A DNA stretch of 64,000 bases from assembly GCF_019711415.1 (NCBI RefSeq), contig NZ_JAIGNJ010000004.1:234703-298702 (forward strand), read 5' to 3'. How positions within the stretch are numbered: position 1 is the stretch's first letter; every line of letters begins with the position of its first letter. This stretch comes from Qipengyuania vesicularis (GTDB lineage: Bacteria; Pseudomonadota; Alphaproteobacteria; Sphingomonadales; Sphingomonadaceae). The notes under the pieces are model-generated. The model was given only the letters and a program-made list of their open reading frames with translations, did not search any database and was not told the DNA's origin. Shown here piece after piece: positions 52,576-60,709 of this stretch. Both the position numbers and the translations under genes were made by a program.

Positions 52576-54723
52576 ATGAAGCAAATTGCCACGCTGGCAG
52601 TGCTGTTCATTGCGGCCTGCGCAATCCCGGCCAGAGGCCAGGAAGCGGCACCGATGACCGCTATCGAATTCGTCGAGATCAACCGTCTGGGAGGATCATC
52701 CCTGTCGCCCGATGGGAGAACGCTCGCCTATCTTCGTTCGGAAACCGACTGGAAGAACAATGCTATCGTCCGGCGGCTCCACCTCCTTGATATCGAGCGG
52801 GGCGAGACCGTGGCGGGTATCGAGCCCGAGGATGAGGAGGAGACCCACGGCCCTGCGATCTGGTCGCCCGATGGATCGAGTTTCCTGACGCTGCTCGAGC
52901 GCGAGGATGATGAAGAGGCACAAGTCTATCTCGTCACGCCGCAAGCCCGGACGATCGAGAGACTGACCTCATTCGCTGAAGAGGTCGAAGACGTTCACTG
53001 GGCCCCGGACGGCTCGAGCTTCTATTTCCTTGCAGAAGACGATCTTGCGCCCGACACCACGCTGCTGCGCAAGCGCAGGTTCCTCATCCGGGAGTACGAA
53101 GAACGTCGCCCGCCGACCTTGTGGCGTTTCGATCTGGCGACGCGCACTGCGGAACCCGTCAGTACGGGCGAGTTTCATATCCGGGGATACTCGCTTGCAC
53201 GCGATGGCCTGTCGGCGCTTGAATTGCGGGCGCCTGGAGGCCTTGGCGACGACATTCATGATGGCGAGCTCTGGCTGACCGACCTCGCGACAGGCGCCGC
53301 CCGCCAGCTTACGTCCAATGGTTATGCCGAGAGGTCAGCCCGGCTATCGCCCGATCGCGCTCGCTTCGCCTTCATTGCGACGGTCAACGAAAGAGGCGAG
53401 GAGTATTACGAGGACAACCTTTTCGTCCAGGAAGTCGGAGCGAAGCATCCGCGCCTGCTGTTCCCGGGCGAGGCGCTGGAAGTGCTGGACTTCGATTGGG
53501 ATGCCAGCGGCGAAGGGATTTACCTGCTCGGCAACTCGGGCCTGCGGAACCAGCTCTACCACTACGACCTGGCGTCCCGCAGGTTGCGCCAGCTGACTGT
53601 AGGCGACCACTCGATCAGGAGTTGGTCCTACGATCATCTCGGCGATCGTCACACGGCAATCTTCGAAAGTGCTTCGAATCCCGGAGAGGTCCATCTGCTG
53701 GGCCATGCCCAAGGCACAGGGCAACTCGCCATCGCTGCGCTGACAACCGAATATGCTGACTGGAACGATAGATATGCGCTGCCCCGGCAGGAGGCGTTTC
53801 GATGGGAAAGTCGCAAGGGTCAGGAAATTGAAGGCCTGCTGGTCTATCCGGTCGGCCATTCGAAGGGTGAGCGGTTCCCGCTCGTTACCATCACTCACGG
53901 CGGCCCGCGATCCTCCTCGCAATTCGGATCGTGGAACGCTTCGCGCTTTGTCGCCGTCCTGACCGGCGAGGGTTATGGTGTCTTCCTGCCGAACCATCGC
54001 GGCGGAACCGGCTATGGCGACGACTTCATGCGCGACATGGTCGGCGGCTATTTCACCAATGCGCATCACGATGTGATGAGCGGTATCGACGCTCTCGTCG
54101 AACGTGGCCTCGCGGATCCGGATCGCCTCATCAAGATGGGCTGGAGCGCCGGCGGTCACATGACCAACAAGCTGATTACGGTGACCGACCGCTTCAAAGC
54201 GGCTTCCTCGGGTGCCGGGGCGTCCGACTGGCTGTCGATGTATGGCGAGAGCGATATCCGCCATGGCCGCACGCCCTGGTTCGGGGAGGCACCCTGGGTC
54301 GAGGATGCTCCCCTCGACTCGTATCGCGATCAGTCGGTTTTGCAGCATGCCTGGCGCGTCTCGACGCCGACGCTGTTCCACGTCGGGGGCAGCGACGTAC
54401 GCGTCCCGCCAACCCAGTCGATCATCTTCTATCGAGGCATCAAGGCCGCCGGGACGCCAACCGAGCTCTACATCGCTGGGGGCGAGCCCCACAATTACCG
54501 CAAGCCATCGCATCAGCTCTTCAAGATCCAGGCGGATCTGTCGTGGTTCGCCACGCATCTCGGAGCCGAGCCCTATGAGCCTGTATTCCCGGCAGCTGCG
54601 CTGCGCGATGAAGAAAAGGAGGAGGAAGACGAGAGGAACGAGGAAGCAGAAGAGGTCGAAGAGCCGATGCAAGCCGAGACTCCCCGCTCAGAGCCCCAGA
54701 CGCCGGTTGAGGAGCTGCAATGA
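52576..54723 (+). CDS. S9 family peptidase with acidic C-terminal tail
   Basis: A 715-residue secreted prolyl-oligopeptidase-type enzyme: signal peptide to about residue 22, beta-propeller, then alpha/beta-hydrolase. Catalytic Ser is in GWSAGGHMTN (about residue 524), Asp in VGGSDVRVPP and His in GGEPHNYRK. The last about 40 residues are a highly acidic tail rich in Glu/Pro, unusual for the family. It follows the TonB receptor and precedes the S51 gene; I infer cleavage of peptides entering through that receptor. Confidence 0.93.
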   Translation: MKQIATLAVLFIAACAIPARGQEAAPMTAIEFVEINRLGGSSLSPDGRTLAYLRSETDWKNNAIVRRLHLLDIERGETVAGIEPEDEEETHGPAIWSPDGSSFLTLLEREDDEEAQVYLVTPQARTIERLTSFAEEVEDVHWAPDGSSFYFLAEDDLAPDTTLLRKRRFLIREYEERRPPTLWRFDLATRTAEPVSTGEFHIRGYSLARDGLSALELRAPGGLGDDIHDGELWLTDLATGAARQLTSNGYAERSARLSPDRARFAFIATVNERGEEYYEDNLFVQEVGAKHPRLLFPGEALEVLDFDWDASGEGIYLLGNSGLRNQLYHYDLASRRLRQLTVGDHSIRSWSYDHLGDRHTAIFESASNPGEVHLLGHAQGTGQLAIAALTTEYADWNDRYALPRQEAFRWESRKGQEIEGLLVYPVGHSKGERFPLVTITHGGPRSSSQFGSWNASRFVAVLTGEGYGVFLPNHRGGTGYGDDFMRDMVGGYFTNAHHDVMSGIDALVERGLADPDRLIKMGWSAGGHMTNKLITVTDRFKAASSGAGASDWLSMYGESDIRHGRTPWFGEAPWVEDAPLDSYRDQSVLQHAWRVSTPTLFHVGGSDVRVPPTQSIIFYRGIKAAGTPTELYIAGGEPHNYRKPSHQLFKIQADLSWFATHLGAEPYEPVFPAAALRDEEKEEEDERNEEAEEVEEPMQAETPRSEPQTPVEELQ

Positions 54724-54809
54724 GCCAGCCACACCCCTCTGTTCGAAGGCATCCGCTTACCGCCGTTGCTTTCGCGGACCAGATTGCGCCGGCCTGACGG
54801 GGGAGGGAC

Positions 54810-55529
54810 ATGCCCGTCGATCCCAAGAAAAAATTCATCGCCCTGAGCGACTCCGCCTCATTCTTTGCCGCCAGCGGGCAGCCAGCTCGCCTGCTGCAGT
54901 TCGTGCTCGAGGTAGCGGAGCTTGCAAACCCTGTCATGCGCTACGTCGGTGCAGCTAAGGGTGATCGACCGGAAAAGATCAAAGCCTTCTGCGAACTCGC
55001 CGATCGTGGGCCGTTTCGCCCCGAGATACTCAGCTTCTTCGAGCTTGAGGACGGCAATCCGGCGAGCTTCTTCGGCGGTGCCGACATCGTTTTCATCGAT
55101 GGCGGTTCGACCAGGAATCTCCTTGCGATCCTGAGGGAATGGGGCGCGATCTCCGCGCTCTGGGAAGCCTATGAGCGCGGAGTGCTGTTCGTCGGTGCCA
55201 GCGCCGGTGCATCGATGATGTTCGACTGGTGCCTGACCGACAGCATCCGGACCAATATCATGCCGTGGCAGGGGATCGGTCTGTTCCCCGGGACGATCTG
55301 TGTGCACCACGATGCAAGGCAGGAGCGGCGCGAGGCGCTTTCGCGCTTCATGGAGACTGACGACATCCGTTTCCCTGTCTACGCATTGGATGACGGCGTG
55401 GGCCTCTATTTCGAGAACGGTATCCTGACGCGAGGAGTAAGGGTCGCCGATGATGCGCAATGCGCACTGTTCGAGGAGCGCGGTGCCTTGCCGTCCTATG
55501 TGGACCTTGGGGCCACACACCACGCCTAA
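54810..55529 (+). CDS. Peptidase S51 family protein (dipeptidase E/cyanophycinase-like)
   Basis: A 239-residue cytosolic protein. The nucleophile elbow is FVGASAGASMM with Ser; FIDGGSTRNLL is the preceding substrate loop and CVHHDARQERREAL holds the likely catalytic His. S51 enzymes cleave Asp-X dipeptides (PepE) or cyanophycin. It has no signal peptide. It is the last gene of the receptor-peptidase locus, following a short 86-base gap after the S9 gene; the ATG at 54810 has GGGAGGG upstream. Confidence 0.85.
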   Translation: MPVDPKKKFIALSDSASFFAASGQPARLLQFVLEVAELANPVMRYVGAAKGDRPEKIKAFCELADRGPFRPEILSFFELEDGNPASFFGGADIVFIDGGSTRNLLAILREWGAISALWEAYERGVLFVGASAGASMMFDWCLTDSIRTNIMPWQGIGLFPGTICVHHDARQERREALSRFMETDDIRFPVYALDDGVGLYFENGILTRGVRVADDAQCALFEERGALPSYVDLGATHHA

Positions 55530-55892
55530 CCCCGCCGATCATGGCAGTCCCGTGAACCCGATCAGATGCAACTTTTGACAAAAATTTGCACCTGCTTGCC
55601 GCTCGTTAACTTTCTCCGCTTACCCAAGTGGCGGGCAAGGAGTTTCGGCGCGACCACGCGCCTCCAGAAACTCCCGGGCGGACGACCTAGCCCTGAATTC
55701 GTCACGGGAGGGAGCCGGATTGCCGCGAGGTGGTCCGGCTCCATTCGTCTCGAGCCGCTTGGCTGCGAGCCCGGAGTATCGACTATTGACCGATACGGGA
55801 CATTCAGAAATCCGCAGGGTGATCGGTTAGACCTTTCACGCTATGCAGACCCGACCGTGTTCTCCAGGAAGGTTTTCGAGTAAGCATTCGCA
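55530..55892. other. 363-base gap, no confident gene
   Basis: A plus-strand frame at 55566-55883 is open and ends just before the next gene (ending FSRKVFE), but it has no ribosome site, no family and an implausible mix of residues; I treat it as non-coding with low certainty. The gap is less GC-skewed by codon position than its neighbours. No repeats or RNA were seen. Confidence 0.5.
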
Positions 55893-57236
55893 ATGGGTCT
55901 AGTCGGCGTCCTCCTGATCATCCTCGCATGCCCGGCCATCGTGGTCATGCTGAAGATGGACAAGCGCGTAGCATTCTGGGCGTTCTTTGCGCTCGGTGCG
56001 ATGCCGATCGTGAGCAAGGGCTTCAACGCTGATGCTGCGCTGATTGATCTATCCCTGTATCCGGGACACACGAAGGGAGTTCTGCTGTCGCTGACGGACG
56101 CGCTTGCGGCAGCGATCGTGATCCACTTCTGGAAGGTCAAGAAGCCGGTCTATTTCACCGGGATCTGGGTCGCTTACCTCGTACTCAATCTTCCGGGCGT
56201 ATTCGTCAGCGAGTTCTTCCTGGGCTCGGTTTCCTACCTGTCGTCCCCGCTCAAGGCGATGATCTACTTTCTCGCCTGCTATGCGGCTATGACGCAGGGA
56301 GGCATGCGGCCACTATTGATGGGCCTTGGCGTCGGCGTCATCGCCAACAGCTATTCCACCATCGCAAACTCATTTGCGGGACAAATGCAGGCATCCGGCC
56401 TGATAGGGCATCGTAACACCTCCGGACTGGTCAATAACCTCGCAATTCCGCCACTGCTCGTGGCGATTGTCACCTGGAAAAGGGCTCGGATTGCCGCCCT
56501 TGCTCTCGCCATGTCGGCTGCTGCTGCGGTCCTGGGCGGATCGCGAGCCGTAATCTTGCTCTACGCAGCGACGGTGGGGCTGACGCTCCTTGCCATCATG
56601 CTGATCAATCCGAACAAGCGCGCCAAGACCATCACCACGTTCGTGGTGCTCGGATCGCTCGCATTCGTGCCTGCCGTCGCCTACAAAATGAACGAGCGTT
56701 TCACCTACCAGGGGACGGGTTTCACGCTTGAGGTCGATGCAGAACGTGTCGCGTTCGAGCATTCGGCAGAGATGATCCAGGCCGATTATCCGATGGGCAT
56801 TGGACATAACCAGTATGCGGTAAAGGCCAATGCGGGTGGCTATGCAGAGCGAGCCGGGATCAGCTGGGCGACCCTTGCCCGCCTCGCTATCGTCCACAAC
56901 TCCTATGCGCTGGTGCGGACCGAAGGTGGGCCCGCGGCTCTGGCCGCCCTATTCCTTCTCCTCGGCAGCATTATGTGGGTATCAGGCCGCCAGACTTTTC
57001 AGCGACGCCACAATCCCGAACGGCTTTATGCCGCGGCCACCTTGGTGGCGATTGGCATTTTCGCGTTCCATATCAGGTATGAATGGGCAATCGTGGGAAT
57101 GTTCGCGCTCTATCCGCTTGGCTTCATGACAGCCATGCTGAGCTATGTTGCGCTTCAATCGCGCCGCGCAAGGCAACGAATCCGTCGTGCCCGAGTGGCG
57201 GAGAATATGCAGCTTGCGGCAGAAGCGGCCGAGTGA
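55893..57236 (+). CDS. O-antigen ligase/polymerase-like membrane protein
   Basis: A 447-residue protein with about 10-12 membrane spans and a large periplasmic loop late in the sequence (about residues 260-345). The loop has VHNSYALVRTEGGP, whose HN-containing motif is typical of the Wzy/WaaL (O-antigen ligase) superfamily. Such proteins polymerise or ligate lipid-linked glycans to an acceptor. No glycosyltransferase neighbours are seen here, so the substrate is unknown. Confidence 0.75.
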   Translation: MGLVGVLLIILACPAIVVMLKMDKRVAFWAFFALGAMPIVSKGFNADAALIDLSLYPGHTKGVLLSLTDALAAAIVIHFWKVKKPVYFTGIWVAYLVLNLPGVFVSEFFLGSVSYLSSPLKAMIYFLACYAAMTQGGMRPLLMGLGVGVIANSYSTIANSFAGQMQASGLIGHRNTSGLVNNLAIPPLLVAIVTWKRARIAALALAMSAAAAVLGGSRAVILLYAATVGLTLLAIMLINPNKRAKTITTFVVLGSLAFVPAVAYKMNERFTYQGTGFTLEVDAERVAFEHSAEMIQADYPMGIGHNQYAVKANAGGYAERAGISWATLARLAIVHNSYALVRTEGGPAALAALFLLLGSIMWVSGRQTFQRRHNPERLYAAATLVAIGIFAFHIRYEWAIVGMFALYPLGFMTAMLSYVALQSRRARQRIRRARVAENMQLAAEAAE

Positions 57237-57300
57237 TCGCTAACCGCAGGTCGGTCGGTGCGTTTACACGTGTTGGGCGAAAGCGGGTGCCCCCGCGTGC

Positions 57301-57681
57301 TCAGTGCGTCAGGCGATTCCGCATCCGGTAGCGACCGTTCTCGAACTGCTCGAAATATTGGTGCACGTCAGGGTGCGAGACGGGGCCCGCAAGTGAATCC
57401 CCGATCAGGTTCTGCTGGCTGACGTAAGCCACGTAGTCGCTCTCGTCGCTTTCGGCGAGCAGGTGGTAGAAGGGCTGGTTGCGGTCGGGCCGGATTTCCT
57501 CGGGGATCGACTGGTACCATTCCTCGCTATTGGCAAAGACCGGATCGACGTCGAAAATTACGCCGCGAAAATCGAAGGCCTTGTGTCTGACGACGTCGCC
57601 GATCGCGAAACGGGTTCGGATACGGCGCGGCGCCTCGAGAGTGCGACCGGCCTGTGCGGAGAAAAACGATGCCCTGTCCAT
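57301..57681 (-). CDS. hspQ: Heat shock protein HspQ (YccV-like, hemimethylated-DNA-binding family)
   Basis: A 126-residue HspQ. The fold's key blocks are RTRFAIGDVVRHKAFDFRGVIFDVDP, EEWYQSIPEEIRPDRNQPFYHLLAE and YVAYVSQQNLI. HspQ is a Lon specificity-enhancing protein in E. coli. The preferred start ATG 57681 begins a short N-terminal tail; longer frames upstream run into tRNA-Ser(CGA) and are not coding. Confidence 0.92.
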   Translation of the reverse strand: MDRASFFSAQAGRTLEAPRRIRTRFAIGDVVRHKAFDFRGVIFDVDPVFANSEEWYQSIPEEIRPDRNQPFYHLLAESDESDYVAYVSQQNLIGDSLAGPVSHPDVHQYFEQFENGRYRMRNRLTH

Positions 57682-57844
57682 GAATGCCAAGAATATGGTG
57701 CGCTGCGGCGGATAGACAAGGGCGGGGCAGCGACCATCCACCGATTTCGCGCGCGAAAGGGGTTGGCAAGGGGCAGGCTTGCAGCTAATGGGCGCGCTCG
57801 CTTCGACCCGGGGCCACCGGCCCAGACAAGCGCACCCGACATGC

Positions 57845-57934
<90 letters not shown>

Positions 57935-58307
57935 GTCACCCCGAGCACTTCTCTCTGATTACAGGGTAATCGCGCTTCGCCGCGCAACAGGCGGCTTTGC
58001 GCGGGCCAATCCCGACTTGCCGCGCCTTTTCCAGTGTCTCCAAGCCTATCTCAGGTGACTTTCTGGCGGCCCGTCTCTCGTCGTATCGCCATCGGTCCGG
58101 ATTCCCTGTTTATCAGGCAATTAACAGGGAAAAATAATGATTTGGGCCCGAAAACAGGCGGAATTTCCGAGATGTGCTCGCGCCAAGCCCGACAAACAGG
58201 CATAAAAACAGAAGGTTATGGGCAGGAAAACCCCGTTTCCCTGTTATTTGACAGAACAGGGACCTAATTCGACATATCAGGGCGCGATATCGACCGCATC
58301 AGGGCCG
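57935..58307. other. 373-base noncoding stretch after tRNA-Ser with TTCCCTGTT hairpins
   Basis: No gene is supported here. The stretch contains the repeat block at 58102-58262 and AT-rich flanks. A short open frame through the repeats (58034-58267) looks like translated repeat sequence, not a gene. The region belongs to the accessory block that follows tRNA-Ser(CGA). Confidence 0.6.
58102..58262. repeat. TTCCCTGTT / AACAGGGAA inverted-repeat block
   Basis: Two hairpins use the same nine-base unit: TTCCCTGTT-N12-AACAGGGAA at 58102-58131 and TTCCCTGTT-N9-AACAGGGA at 58237-58262. AACAGG or AAACAG copies occur between them (near 58152 and 58193). Similar repeated blocks are familiar next to recombinases in alphaproteobacterial genomes. 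They could be recombinase binding sites or palindromic mobile elements. Confidence 0.6.
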
Positions 58308-58943
58308 CTATTCGGTAGAACAGGCTTCGCTCCCGGTCCCATATCCCAGTGCCTGGCGCTGCTTTGACCAGCAAAGCGGCACGTCCAGTTTCTTGAAGTT
58401 CTCAAGATTGAGCGATTGAGGCTGCTTGCCTTCGAGGATGTCGCGCTGGATGTCGGGTGCTAGAAACGCAAGTCGCAGGATATTGCAGTCGTAGCGCGAT
58501 ACCGGGCCAGCCGGCATCGTGGGAAGGCCACGCTGCCATTCGACCATCGAGCGCGCCCTGCGCAAGGCTGCGATCAGTATCGGGTCGGGATTTGTCACGA
58601 TCCTACCAGTGGAAGTTACGGCTCGTTTTCCGCCGCCCAGCGGGAAAGCAAGTGGCAGGAGTACCGCGCTGCGATCCTTGTCGGAATGCGTGAGCCTCTC
58701 GCCGTCCAGTAGTCTTGATGTAATGGCCACCGGATCGATGCCCGTAAGCTCGATCACCAGCCCCTCGGACGCCAGGCGAACCTTTGCGATCCTGTCGAAG
58801 TTACCATGGCGCATGGCAAGCCAGCGGGAGGTTGCCGCAGTCACGATCCTCTCGATGGCGGGGGCGGACAAGCGTTGGACAAAAGCCTGACGGTCGCTCG
58901 AAGGCCCTGCTGAAGTGATGTCGAGACTTAGTAGCGATAGCAC
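58308..58943 (-). pseudogene. Displaced C-terminal fragment of the large serine recombinase
   Basis: The frame opens with GTG 58943 inside the 3' end of the recombinase gene and gives 211 residues. The body matches the C-terminal part of large serine recombinases: RLSAPAIERIV, and near the end RLAFLAPDIQRDILEGKQPQSLNLENF. The first residues after the start are out of the expected sequence, so the true join lies a few codons in. It is best read as the downstream part of one gene broken by a stop and a frameshift. Confidence 0.75.
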
Positions 58944-59911
58944 TTGCCGGATTTGCCGCAGGAGAATGTCGGGCTCATGGGTTCACCGCTTTCGTCAAAG
59001 AGCTTGCCGGTCAGCGGAGCCTTCGCGATCCGCGTTTGGGTTCGCTGACGGCTGCGCCGCGCGTTGCGGGAGAGATGGGCCTGCACCCGCTCGAACAGAT
59101 CCTTCTCTACGATCGCATCGTGCTGGCCGTCGTAGACTTCGTCTTTGTGCACTATCTGACCCTGGTAGATCCGGTTGCGCAGCAGGTGGAACAGCGCACC
59201 GCGGCTGAATGGGAGGCCGCCGGAGGTTTTGCCCTTCGCGGTCACATGGACCTTCGAGAGAACACCGTCCGCATCAAGGTCGCGCTGCAAGGCATGAACC
59301 GAGCCGAGCTGCAGGTACTTTTCGAAGATGTGCCGCACGGTCGCCGCTTCATTCTCATTGATTTCAAGTTTGCGGCTTTCGTTGTTCGGTCGATCGTAAC
59401 CTAGTGGAGGCAGGCCCCCCATCCACATCCCGCGCTTCTTCGAGGCCGCGATCTTGTCGCGGATACGCTCGCCGGTGACCTCGCGCTCGAACTGCGCAAA
59501 GGAGAGCAGCACGTTGAGCATGAGCCTGCCCATCGAGTTCGTCGTGTTGAACGATTGGGTCACTGAGACAAAACTGCAGTCGGCGGCCTCGAACACTTCA
59601 ACGATCTTGGAGAAGTCGGTGAGCGAGCGCGTCAGCCGGTCGATCTTGTAGACGACCACAATGTCGATCTGGCCAGCGGCGATATCCGCGAGGAGGGTTC
59701 GGAGGCCGGGCCGATCCATGGTCCCTCCCGAAAATCCACCGTCATCGAAGCGCTGAGGTAGTAGCGCCCAGCCTTCGCTGGCCTGACTCAGCACGTAGGC
59801 CTCGCTTGCTGCACGTTGTGCATCGAGGCTGTTGAAGTCCTGTTCAAGACCTTCTTCAGAACTCTTGCGTGTATAGATCGCGCAGCGAAGGGTCTTAGGC
59901 TTGTCGGCCAT
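58928..59911 (-). CDS. Recombinase family protein (large serine recombinase), C-terminally interrupted
   Basis: A 327-residue N-terminal product. The resolvase domain starts RCAIYTRKSSEEGLEQDFNSLDAQR, with the nucleophilic Ser early in that run, then KIDRLTRSLTDFSKI. The recombinase domain includes PLGYDRPNNESRKLEINENEAATV, followed by part of a zinc ribbon. It stops at a TAA where a Tyr codon is expected (CYRY-stop-VS). The ATG at 59911 shares its A with the stop of the DUF2924 gene. The catalytic part is intact, but DNA-binding parts are cut off. Confidence 0.8.
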   Translation of the reverse strand: MADKPKTLRCAIYTRKSSEEGLEQDFNSLDAQRAASEAYVLSQASEGWALLPQRFDDGGFSGGTMDRPGLRTLLADIAAGQIDIVVVYKIDRLTRSLTDFSKIVEVFEAADCSFVSVTQSFNTTNSMGRLMLNVLLSFAQFEREVTGERIRDKIAASKKRGMWMGGLPPLGYDRPNNESRKLEINENEAATVRHIFEKYLQLGSVHALQRDLDADGVLSKVHVTAKGKTSGGLPFSRGALFHLLRNRIYQGQIVHKDEVYDGQHDAIVEKDLFERVQAHLSRNARRSRQRTQTRIAKAPLTGKLFDESGEPMSPTFSCGKSGKCYRY

Positions 59912-60315
59912 CAGGCTTCCCGCAGACCGAAGAAGCGCGGGCCGTTCCAGCGCGAGCCGGCGATCGCAGTCGCGGCTGCGGATAGACTGGGGAAGAGCTG
60001 GTCGTCCCAGCGGAACCCGTCTTCCTCCACGACCACGGAGATTTTGCGCCCTTTCCAGTTCCGGGTCAGAGTGGCCCCGATGCCAAGATGCTTGCCTTCG
60101 GCTTCGACCGGGCCAGAGCGGGCAAGGGCGCGCCTGGTCGACAGATCAAGTCCACCAAGCACCTCGGCCTGTATGCGCCAGCCAAGCATCTGGCGCATGA
60201 TCGGAACGGAGCGAAGTGGGGGAGGGGCGCCGTAGCGCCGCCTCCATTGATCGCGAAGCTCGTCGAGGCCCATTTCACCGAGTTCGGCAAGGAGACCATG
60301 GAGCTCGGTACTCAT
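59911..60315 (-). CDS. DUF2924 domain protein
   Basis: A 134-residue protein with the DUF2924 pattern: LDELRDQWRRRYGAPPPLRSVPIMRQMLGWRIQ, then GATLTRNWKGRKISVVVEEDGFRWDDQLFPSLSAAATAIAGSRWNGP, which also fits the end of bacteriophage/recombinase-associated families. Such proteins sit beside large serine recombinases in alphaproteobacterial elements. Start ATG 60315 overlaps the DUF3489 stop; its own stop overlaps the recombinase ATG. It probably helps the recombinase bind DNA, by context only. Confidence 0.88.
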   Translation of the reverse strand: MSTELHGLLAELGEMGLDELRDQWRRRYGAPPPLRSVPIMRQMLGWRIQAEVLGGLDLSTRRALARSGPVEAEGKHLGIGATLTRNWKGRKISVVVEEDGFRWDDQLFPSLSAAATAIAGSRWNGPRFFGLREA

Positions 60316-60524
60316 GCCAGCTTCTCGGCCGTGTATCGCCGCACGTCGTCGGTCTTCGCGGAGGTGATCGTAAGGCCGCGTTTTTTGAGCGATCCAGCCA
60401 GTGCGCCGCGTACTGAGTGCGATTGCCAGCCGGTTGCCTTCATCATCTCGGCGATGCTGGCACCGCTCTTGCGCAAGAGCATCGTCTCGAGCTGGTCGAG
60501 CTTGGTCGGTTTGGTCTTGGTCAT
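60312..60524 (-). CDS. DUF3489 domain protein
   Basis: A 70-residue protein starting MTKTKPTKLDQLETML. The pattern LRKSGASIAEMMKATGWQSHSVRGALAGSLKKRGLTITS is a winged-helix-like DUF3489 domain. It overlaps the DUF2924 gene by 4 bases. DUF3489, DUF2924 and a serine recombinase form a recurring three-gene set in such elements. The start ATG 60524 is chosen because the upstream extension is only basic residues. Confidence 0.85.
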   Translation of the reverse strand: MTKTKPTKLDQLETMLLRKSGASIAEMMKATGWQSHSVRGALAGSLKKRGLTITSAKTDDVRRYTAEKLA

Positions 60525-60709
60525 TCGTTTTCTCCGGCTGCGCGGCAAACGATCCTGCCGCTACCGGGAGAAGCCCGGTTTGCCGGGCGCGACACCACCA
60601 ATGCTCGGTTTTGCATGACAGTCCAGTCGGAATACTTATCCAAGGGTAATCCCCGAACAATTTTCCTGCGTCCTTGGAGCTGGTCCTGTGTTCACCTATT
60701 GTTCCAATC

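Noticed and set aside
49421..55529. Lasso-peptide biosynthesis or immunity cluster
   Set aside because: Receptor and S9 peptidase resemble isopeptidase loci, but no precursor, cyclase or leader-peptidase gene is present.
55566..55883. 105-residue plus-strand frame before the O-antigen-ligase-like gene
   Set aside because: No ribosome site or recognisable domain; the composition resembles translated noncoding DNA.
58034..58267. 77-residue frame through the TTCCCTGTT repeats
   Set aside because: Its sequence is mostly translated repeat units; such frames recur as spurious calls.
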